Of a DNA stretch of 5,797 nt, positions 1 to 4,850 are shown piece after piece. Numbering within the stretch: the first letter of the stretch is position 1; each line of letters opens with the position of its first letter. This stretch comes from Chloroflexota bacterium (GTDB lineage: Bacteria; Chloroflexota; Anaerolineae; Anaerolineales; DRKV01). The position numbers and the translations under genes were made by a program. The notes under the pieces are model-generated. The model was not told the origin of the DNA and did no database searches. It worked only from the letters and a program-made list of their open reading frames with translations. The stretch is from positions 1 through 5,797 of the forward strand of contig DRKV01000067.1 of the NCBI GenBank assembly GCA_011051635.1, written 5' to 3'.

Positions 1-1743
1 CAGCCAGGCCATGGCGGCGTCCATGTCTTCGGGGGCTTCGGGTTCGGACGGGGGCTCGGCTTCGGACGGTGGACCGGAGACGGTGGACGATGGCTCGGCC
101 TGTTCCCCAATCCCTGCTTCCTGCTCACTGGCTTCACTCAACCAGTCGGGAATTTCCTCGGTGGGGATGGGCTCCTCCTGCTCGCTGACCGCTGTTTCCT
201 GCTCCCCGACCTCGCTCAGCCAATCGGGAATTTCCTCGGCAGGGGCAGCCTCAGCCTGCTCCCCCATCCCTGTTTCCTGTTCCCCGACCTCACTCAGCCA
301 ATCGGGAATTTCCTCGGCAGGGGTAGCCTCAGCCTGCTCCCCAATCCCTGCTCCCTGCTCACTGACCTCACTCAGCCAATCGGGAATTTCCTCGGTTTCG
401 GACGGTAGACCGTGGACGGTGGACGATGGCTCGGCCTGTTCCCCAATCCCTGCTTCCTGTTCCCCGACCTCACTCAGCCAGTCGGGAAGTTCCTCAGCGG
501 GTGCGGCTTTGCTCTCTGGGAGTGGTCCCAGAGAGCCGGTATCAATCAAGGCCGCGAGCGCCTGGTCTTCTTCCTCGTCTTGCTCCTCTCCGGGCGTGGT
601 CAACATGCCGGTAGCGACTTCGGGGGGAGCGATTTCCTGCAACCAGTCCGGGAGTTCTGCCGGGGCAGCACCTTCCTCTGTTTCTTCCGCAAATGTCTCA
701 TCTGCACCATCCAGGCTAACCGCAGATTCGTCGAATTCGCCGCTGTCGGGGCCCCAGCCGGCTTCCTTCATCCAATCGGGGATGAGTTCCTCTTCGGATG
801 CGGGAGCCTCTGCAAGGGAGTCTGATGCGGTGGCGGCTTCTTGAGGTTCTTCTTCACCGGTCAACCAGGCGGGGAGTTCCTCTTCTTCCTGTATGGTTTC
901 CAAAGCGGTTTCCTCCACGCCGATGGTGGTCAGCCATCCACTTTCTTGCTGGACAGGGAGTATGTCGGTGGAGGTGTATTTCATCTTCTCGAGTTGGACA
1001 GCCTCGTCCGGGATGTCCTCCAGGGTAGGAGCCTGCGGGTTGATGTACGCGTAGTAGGGGTTGAGAGCCTGAAGACGCTCCCGATAGGTTTTGGCTTCTT
1101 CGGGGCGCTTGGAATTCTCCAAAACGTGCGCCAGAATGCGGTTGGCCTCCAGACAGTAGGGGTATTTCTTGAGCAGGCGGCTGCACGCTTCGGCGGCCTG
1201 GACGGGTTTTTCCATCTTTTCGTACATCTGCGCCAGAAGTACTTGCATGTCGGGACGCTGCGGTTCGTTTGCCAGTACTTGACGAATTTCTGCCACAGCC
1301 TGCTCGTAGAGGTTCCCGCGGGCGTACATGCGCGCCAAGGCGCCGCGTGTCAGGCGGATTTTGACCGGTTCGGCCCCGTCGCGCCGCCCGTACAAACGGC
1401 GCATCTCGTCCTGGATGGCGCTGTTGTAAGGCTGGAGTTCGAAAGCGCGTTCCATGTGCCAGATAGCGGCATCCAGGTTTCCTTCTTCCTCGCGGATGAT
1501 GCTCATCCCCAGATGGGCAATGAAGTCGTCTGGCACAGCAGTGAGGAGACGCTCAAAAATATCCAACGCTTCAGTGTGCTGGCGATTCTCCAGATAGGCT
1601 TTGCCCAAAAGGCGATAGGTGTGAACGTGTTTGGGGAAGATGGTAAGGATATGCCGACAATGCGCCACGGCTTCATCGGTTTTCTCGTTTTCGATGAGGG
1701 TTTCGATTTCGGCGTTGTAGGCGCGGAGTGAAATTCGGGCCAT
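1..1743 (-). CDS. TPR protein with acidic PDWL-repeat tail (C-terminus cut by window edge)
   Basis: The minus-strand frame from the ATG at 1743 stays open to base 1 (581 codons, no stop), so the C-terminus is missing. The start is supported by an AGGGAGA-type ribosome site 8 bases upstream (1752-1760). Residues about 8-230 form five or six tetratricopeptide helix pairs with typical spacing, for example A25-P37, Y43-P71, A76-P105, A135-P161 and V168-P195. TPRs are protein-interaction scaffolds; the partner is unknown. Residues about 285-581 are Glu/Pro/Ala-rich and probably disordered, with eight PDWL-type motifs (PAWL 291, PDWM 322, PDWL 365, 420, 454, 480, 506, 532). The last residues visible, DAAMAWL, suggest a further motif beyond the edge. 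No signal peptide or membrane segment is seen, so it is probably cytoplasmic. I recall similar TPR/PDWL proteins from Anaerolineae, but no function is established here. Confidence in the gene is high and in any cellular role low. Confidence 0.9.
   Translation of the reverse strand, partial: MARISLRAYNAEIETLIENEKTDEAVAHCRHILTIFPKHVHTYRLLGKAYLENRQHTEALDIFERLLTAVPDDFIAHLGMSIIREEEGNLDAAIWHMERAFELQPYNSAIQDEMRRLYGRRDGAEPVKIRLTRGALARMYARGNLYEQAVAEIRQVLANEPQRPDMQVLLAQMYEKMEKPVQAAEACSRLLKKYPYCLEANRILAHVLENSKRPEEAKTYRERLQALNPYYAYINPQAPTLEDIPDEAVQLEKMKYTSTDILPVQQESGWLTTIGVEETALETIQEEEELPAWLTGEEEPQEAATASDSLAEAPASEEELIPDWMKEAGWGPDSGEFDESAVSLDGADETFAEETEEGAAPAELPDWLQEIAPPEVATGMLTTPGEEQDEEEDQALAALIDTGSLGPLPESKAAPAEELPDWLSEVGEQEAGIGEQAEPSSTVHGLPSETEEIPDWLSEVSEQGAGIGEQAEATPAEEIPDWLSEVGEQETGMGEQAEAAPAEEIPDWLSEVGEQETAVSEQEEPIPTEEIPDWLSEASEQEAGIGEQAEPSSTVSGPPSEAEPPSEPEAPEDMDAAMAWL
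61..463. repeat. Degenerate heptanucleotide repeats inside coding sequence
   Basis: Two kinds of 7-base repeat lie between the PDWL blocks. Pyrimidine-rich runs on the plus strand (units such as TGTTCCC, CAATCCC, TGCTTCC, TGCTCAC) occur at 101-128, 179-213, 257-291, 335-369 and 437-464. Runs of CGGACGG / TGGACGA type occur at 63-92 and 399-429. In addition, about 62 bases from 61 and from 397 match with only three differences, an offset of 336 bases, indicating an internal duplication. Read on the minus strand these segments encode spacers such as GEQEAGIGEQAE and SSTVHGLPSE. Confidence 0.75.
133..495 (-). repeat. In-frame tandem repeats, 26-residue (78-bp) unit centred on EE[IL]PDWLSE
   Basis: Five near-identical 27-base blocks encoding EE[IL]PDWLSE lie at 133-159, 211-237, 289-315, 367-393 and 469-495 within the TPR gene. 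The first four are exactly 78 bases apart. The fifth is 102 bases from its neighbour because a 24-base (8-residue) insertion rich in CCGTCCA-type heptamers sits between them. More diverged PDWL-like motifs at about 631-660, 757-792 and 853-885 suggest older copies. The blocks are joined by spacers made of degenerate 7-base repeats. The array is internal to the coding frame and its period is a multiple of three. Confidence 0.88.
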
Positions 1744-1811
1744 GATGGTGGTCTCCCTTACGATTGCAGACGTACGTCCTGACAGGCGATAAATAGTGGA
1801 GAATTTCTTTT

Positions 1812-1840
1812 AGTATGCCTTATTCTACACCAAGTTGCAA
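1812..1840 (-). promoter_or_regulatory. Likely sigma-70-type promoter of the TPR gene
   Basis: On the minus strand TTGCAA (1835-1840, 4 of 6 to the -35 consensus) is followed after exactly 17 bases by CATACT (1812-1817, 4 of 6 to the -10). Transcription would start near 1805 and give a leader of about 60 nt before the ATG at 1743. It lies downstream of the hppA terminator, which fits a separate unit. A 12-base palindrome, TTTTCATGAAAA (1845-1856), sits just upstream of the -35 and could be an operator or an A/T upstream element. The match is moderate, so this is a prediction only. Confidence 0.45.
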
Positions 1841-1878
1841 GTGTTTTTCATGAAAAGTTGCGGACAGAGAAGTTTTAG

Positions 1879-1914
1879 AAAAAAGCGCGGCGGACAAAGT
1901 CTCTGTCCGCCGCG
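1879..1914 (-). terminator. Intrinsic terminator of hppA
   Basis: A perfect 11-bp GC-rich stem (1886-1896 with 1904-1914) closes a 7-base loop. In the minus-strand transcript it is followed almost at once by six U residues (complement of A1879-1884). It begins 38 bases after the hppA stop codon. There is no T-run on the plus-strand side, so it acts on minus-strand transcription. It should separate hppA from the co-oriented TPR gene. Confidence 0.85.
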
Positions 1915-1951
1915 TGAGGGTGTTCCAAAGAGATACCGGCTAAAGTGGTTC

Positions 1952-4300
1952 TCAGGTGATGTTGGGGGCCGGTTTCTTGCTCTGCATGATAGCCCACACC
2001 AGGGAGGCAAACAGAAGAATGACGGTCACCCATCCGCCGAATCCCAGGTGCTCGTAGGTCACGATGATGGGGGCGATGATGACAGAGACCAGGTTTACGA
2101 CCTTAATCATCGGATTGAGAGCGGGGCCGGCAGTGTCTTTGAAGGGGTCGCCGATGGTATCGCCGACCACGGCGGCCTTGTGCCGCTCGGAGCCTTTGCC
2201 CAGGTTGTTCGCCGGGTCTTTAGGCTCGTCCTCAATCATTTTCTTGGCGTTATCCCAGGCTCCGCCGGCGTTGTTCAGGTAGACGGCCAGCAACTGCCCG
2301 GAGAGAATCAGACCGGCAAGCATCCCGCCCAGGGCCTCCACCTGGAGTACCAGCCCGACGATGACGGGGGTGACCACGCCCAGCAGGGCCAGCGGGACGA
2401 GTTCCTTCTGGGCTGCGCTGGTGGAGATGGTTACCGCCTGGCGGTAGTCGGGTTTGACTTTGCCTTCCAGCACGCCCAGTTTGAACTGGCGGCGCACTTC
2501 CTGAATGATGAGCGAGGCAGCCCGGCTGACGGCCTGGATGGCAAAGGAGGAGAACAGCCAGGGGATAGCCCCGCCGATGAGCATCCCGACGAAGACCTGC
2601 GGCATAGAGACCCGGATGCCGTTTGCCAGGGCGGTAGGGTCAACGCGTCCCACATCGGTGATGAAGGAGCCGAACAGCGAGACCGCCGCAATCACCGCCG
2701 AGCCGATGGCGATGCCTTTGGTGATGGCCTTGGTGGTGTTGCCCACCGCGTCCAGGTCGGCCATGATTTGCTGGGCGTGTTTGGTTTCATCGTCGTCCCT
2801 GCCAGCCCAGGACATCTCGCCGATACCGGCGGCGTTGTCGGCGATGGGGCCGAAAGAGTCCATTGCCACGTTGTTGCCCGTCAGAGTGAGCATCCCGATA
2901 CCGGTCAGAGCGATGCCGTACAGGATGTAGGTGAATTCCTGCATCGGGTCGCTGGAGACGCCGCTGTAGATGACGATGGAAGCGAAGATGGTGCCGGCGA
3001 TGACCAGAATCGCCCACACGGAGGATTCAAACCCCAGGGAGGTGCCGGAAAGAATGAAGGTCGCCGTGCCCGTATCGGCGGATTTCTTGAGTTCGTTGAC
3101 CGGTTTGGCGTGCGTGCCGGTGAAGTAATCCGTCAGGCGGTCAATCAGGATGGCGAGGATAACGCCGGCCGTAGTCGCCAGGAAGGGACGCCACCAGCCG
3201 CCGCTCACGTTCTGCATGTAAACGAAGGCCACCAGGCCGAACAGGACGGTGGAAATGCCCGCCGAGGTGAGAAAGCCGCTGAAGATGGCCTTCATGGCGT
3301 TGTGACCGCCTTCCGAGTCGGCGCCGCTCTTGACCAGGTAAGTGCCGATGATGGAGGAAAGCACGCCGATGCCGCGCACCAGCAAGGGGTAGATAATCCA
3401 TTCCAGTTGGTGGGTGATGGCGTACAGGGCCACGCCCAAAATCAGGCTGGAAACGATGGTGACTTCGTAGGATTCGAAAATATCGGCGGCCATACCGGCG
3501 CAGTCGCCCACGTTGTCGCCTACCAGGTCGGCGACGACCGCGGGGTTGCGGGGGTCGTCCTCGGGGATGCCGGCCTCCACCTTGCCCACCAAATCCGCGC
3601 CGACGTCGGCGGCTTTGGTGTAGATGCCGCCGCCGACCCGCATGAAGAGGGCCAGCAGCGTACCGCCGAAGCCGAATCCCAGGAGGGCGTCCGGCGCGGC
3701 GATGCCGAATATCATGAAAATGATGGTACCTCCGAACAGGCCCAGCCCGTCGGTCAACATGCCGGTGATGGTGCCGGCGCGGTAGGCAATCCGCAGAGCC
3801 TCACCAAAGGAACGCTTGGAGGCCGAGGCCACCCGGACATTCCCTTGAACGGCCATCCGCATCCCGATTTGACCGACCATGAGGGAGAAACTGGCCCCCA
3901 TGACGAAGGCAATAGCGCGCCCCAGGCCAATCAGCCAGCGGACGGTGTTCTGGTCGGCGGCGGGCAGGTTGGCGGCGCACTGGGCGGCCTCCTGCAGCGG
4001 CACGTGCTTGACGGCCATGCAGTACCACTCCGAAGATTCGGGGGTGGGCTTGACGATGAAGACCGAGGCAAATAGCGCAATGGTCAGGACGGCAATCAGA
4101 GGCAGGATGGTGCGTAACTGCTGACGCAGGTAGGCGTCTGCGCCGTCGCGAATCGCGCCCCACACCTCTTGCATCTTGGCGTCGCCTTTGTCTTCACTCA
4201 GGATTTGCTTCCGCAGGAACAAAGCGTACAGCAAGCCCAGGATGGCGATGCCCAGCACGGCCCACATGGCCGTTTGCTCAAAAGGGGTCAGTCCAAACAT
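1952..4300 (-). CDS. hppA: K+-independent type proton-translocating membrane pyrophosphatase
   Basis: This integral membrane enzyme hydrolyses cytoplasmic pyrophosphate to phosphate and couples the energy to proton export across the cytoplasmic membrane. The 782-residue product has many hydrophobic helices (the family has about 16) and all the family motifs: DVGADLVGKVE (232-242), DDPRNP with ADLVGDNVGD (248-266), GPIADNAAG (484-492), the Asn/Asp/Lys cluster N676-K687, and GDTIGDPFKDTAGP (713-726). These supply the Asp, Asn and Lys residues that bind Mg-pyrophosphate. GNTTKAITKG (520-529) has Lys524 and Thr527, where K+-dependent members have Ala and usually Gly or Ala. This places it in the K+-independent, H+-pumping group. 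It is longer than many bacterial members, partly because of an insert-like loop at about 85-120 with Cys94 and Cys108. The ATG at 4300 has a strong GAGGAGGA ribosome site (4310-4317) nine bases upstream. The gene is complete, appears monocistronic, and ends before a strong terminator. Confidence 0.97.
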   Translation of the reverse strand: MFGLTPFEQTAMWAVLGIAILGLLYALFLRKQILSEDKGDAKMQEVWGAIRDGADAYLRQQLRTILPLIAVLTIALFASVFIVKPTPESSEWYCMAVKHVPLQEAAQCAANLPAADQNTVRWLIGLGRAIAFVMGASFSLMVGQIGMRMAVQGNVRVASASKRSFGEALRIAYRAGTITGMLTDGLGLFGGTIIFMIFGIAAPDALLGFGFGGTLLALFMRVGGGIYTKAADVGADLVGKVEAGIPEDDPRNPAVVADLVGDNVGDCAGMAADIFESYEVTIVSSLILGVALYAITHQLEWIIYPLLVRGIGVLSSIIGTYLVKSGADSEGGHNAMKAIFSGFLTSAGISTVLFGLVAFVYMQNVSGGWWRPFLATTAGVILAILIDRLTDYFTGTHAKPVNELKKSADTGTATFILSGTSLGFESSVWAILVIAGTIFASIVIYSGVSSDPMQEFTYILYGIALTGIGMLTLTGNNVAMDSFGPIADNAAGIGEMSWAGRDDDETKHAQQIMADLDAVGNTTKAITKGIAIGSAVIAAVSLFGSFITDVGRVDPTALANGIRVSMPQVFVGMLIGGAIPWLFSSFAIQAVSRAASLIIQEVRRQFKLGVLEGKVKPDYRQAVTISTSAAQKELVPLALLGVVTPVIVGLVLQVEALGGMLAGLILSGQLLAVYLNNAGGAWDNAKKMIEDEPKDPANNLGKGSERHKAAVVGDTIGDPFKDTAGPALNPMIKVVNLVSVIIAPIIVTYEHLGFGGWVTVILLFASLVWAIMQSKKPAPNIT

Positions 4301-4535
4301 GAAAAATGCTCCTCCTCGTGTAAAAAATCAGGATTTTGTGCCTGGACAAAACAGGCGGGGAAAACGGTTCCAGAAAGGACAAAAAGAAACGTGCGGCAGG
4401 ATGGCCCTGCCCCACGAAAAGACCATCGGGAACGCAAAGCACTTGTTTGTGGCGCTGTTCTCAGGAGTTTGCGCTGCCGTTCTCCGCCTTGTGCGCCGCG
4501 AAACAATTGTCCAGTCCTCCGATTAATCCGTTGAA
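4301..4535 (-). promoter_or_regulatory. Long, structured 5' leader of hppA
   Basis: If transcription starts about 7-8 bases after the -10 box at 4543-4548, the hppA mRNA carries some 235 untranslated bases. Visible structure includes long-range pairing of CGC-N3-GCAC (4491-4500) with GTGC-N3-GCG (4433-4442, the N3 positions unpaired). There is also an imperfect direct repeat starting GAGAAC, followed by AGCGC, at about 4465-4484 and 4443-4463, and the terminator-like hairpin at 4380-4416. I compared it by eye with the fluoride, TPP, c-di-AMP and c-di-GMP riboswitch cores and found no convincing match. A lone CTGAGA lacks the remaining TPP elements. Confidence 0.45.
4380..4416 (-). terminator. 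Terminator-like hairpin within the hppA leader (possible attenuator)
   Basis: On the minus strand CGTGGGGCAGG (4406-4416) pairs with CCTGCCGCACG (4390-4400), an 11-bp stem with one G-G mismatch and a 5-base loop. It is followed by TTTCTTTTTG (4380-4389). This is the form of an intrinsic terminator, yet it lies about 80 bases before the hppA start and downstream of the best hppA promoter. It could therefore attenuate hppA transcription. The T-run is broken by one C, so it may be leaky or only a structural element. Confidence 0.5.
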
Positions 4536-4542
4536 TAGCCGA

Positions 4543-4571
4543 ATTTTACAAGCCTGCATGGAATGTGTCAA
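4543..4571 (-). promoter_or_regulatory. Strong sigma-70-type promoter of hppA
   Basis: On the minus strand a perfect TTGACA -35 (4566-4571) and a TAAAAT -10 (4543-4548, 5 of 6) are separated by exactly 17 bases. This is the best promoter match in the window. It faces hppA and predicts a start near 4535. It lies back to back with the plus-strand promoter at 4665-4693. Confidence 0.8.
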
Positions 4572-4579
4572 GCGTCACA
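4564..4579. promoter_or_regulatory. CRP/FNR-like palindrome overlapping the hppA -35 box
   Basis: TGTGTCAAGCGTCACA differs by one base from the CRP half-site pattern TGTGA-N6-TCACA. It overlaps the -35 hexamer (4566-4571) of the hppA promoter, a position where a bound regulator would normally repress. No regulator gene is in the window, and such short palindromes occur by chance, so this is tentative. Confidence 0.3.
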
Positions 4580-4664
4580 ATAGGAGGCGGCCTTGAATTC
4601 ACCCAATTTTTATACTCACCGGGGGTGTGAATGATTAGCGTTGTGTAAAAATCCGCCGAAATGC

Positions 4665-4693
4665 TTGACTTTGCCCTCCGCCTTCTGTATAGT
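4665..4693 (+). promoter_or_regulatory. Strong sigma-70-type promoter of the ABC transporter gene
   Basis: TTGACT (4665-4670, 5 of 6) and TATAGT (4688-4693, 5 of 6) are separated by exactly 17 bases on the plus strand, pointing to the ABC gene at 4851. Transcription should start near 4700 and give a leader of about 150 nt. The -35 elements of this promoter and the divergent hppA promoter are about 94 bases apart, so the two may share regulatory sites. Confidence 0.78.
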
Positions 4694-4699
4694 AGAAGC

Positions 4700-4850
4700 C
4701 TGCAAGCCCCCCTTTTTGCTTTGCAGCCCCAAAGCACTGCAACCCTGGTGTTGCCGTGCTTTTCCGTGTGTTAGGGGAGGCTCCCTGCAAGCCATCGGAA
4801 GTCTTCAAGACTTCCGATGGCTGAGCGAAGTCTGAGAGAGAGAAACCTCC
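4700..4850 (+). promoter_or_regulatory. 5' leader of the ABC gene with competing small hairpins
   Basis: The leader holds a perfect 7-bp hairpin (TGCTTTG 4717-4723 with CAAAGCA 4730-4736, 6-base loop). It overlaps an alternative stem of CTGCAAGC (4700-4707) with GCTTTGCAG (4718-4726, one bulged A); the two cannot form together. CCTGCAAGCC occurs exactly twice, at 4699-4708 and 4784-4793. The leader ends in the inverted repeat at 4790-4822. No known riboswitch class was recognised, and no terminator-type T-run follows any of these stems. Confidence 0.35.
4790..4822. repeat. Perfect 33-base inverted repeat just before the ABC gene
   Basis: Two 16-base arms (4790-4805 and 4807-4822) are exact reverse complements with a single C (4806) between them, so the RNA would form a long near-perfect hairpin with a tiny loop. 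The sequence GAAGTCT of the left arm appears again just after the hairpin, at 4827-4833. There is no T-run after it, so it is not a standard terminator. It ends 28 bases before the ATG at 4851 and 11 bases before the GAGAGAGAG ribosome site (4834-4842). It could be a dispersed REP-like element, an operator for a dimeric protein, or an mRNA-stabilising stem. Confidence 0.85.

Noticed and set aside
1..500. CRISPR array suggested by regularly spaced repeats at 78-base intervals
   Set aside because: The spacers are themselves repetitive and the unit is in frame within the TPR gene, encoding EE[IL]PDWLSE. The repeats are not palindromic and no cas genes are present.
11..1731. Plus-strand open frames at 11-844 and 841-1731
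   Set aside because: They lie opposite the TPR gene. The Ser-rich repeats of the first are simply the complement of the Glu/PDWL repeats, and the minus-strand reading gives clear TPR helices, a start and a ribosome site.
1835..4075. A 746-codon plus-strand open frame opposite hppA
   Set aside because: It is antisense to an unmistakable, complete hppA with all family motifs. Its product is a Gly/Asp/His/Gln-rich composition typical of a shadow frame in GC-rich DNA, with no recognisable domain and no convincing start signals.
4301..4535. Known riboswitch (fluoride, TPP, c-di-AMP or c-di-GMP) before hppA
   Set aside because: Only fragments such as CTGAGA or GATGG are present. The remaining conserved core positions of each class are missing by eye. 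A covariance-model search would be decisive.
4176..4596. Several plus-strand frames of 80-120 codons around the hppA start and leader
   Set aside because: They overlap the hppA 5' end and leader in antisense, overlap one another, and show no ribosome sites or recognisable protein features.
4790..4822. Intrinsic terminator for an upstream plus-strand transcript
   Set aside because: The stem is perfect but no T-run follows; the next bases are purine-rich and form the ribosome site. There is also no plus-strand gene upstream to terminate.
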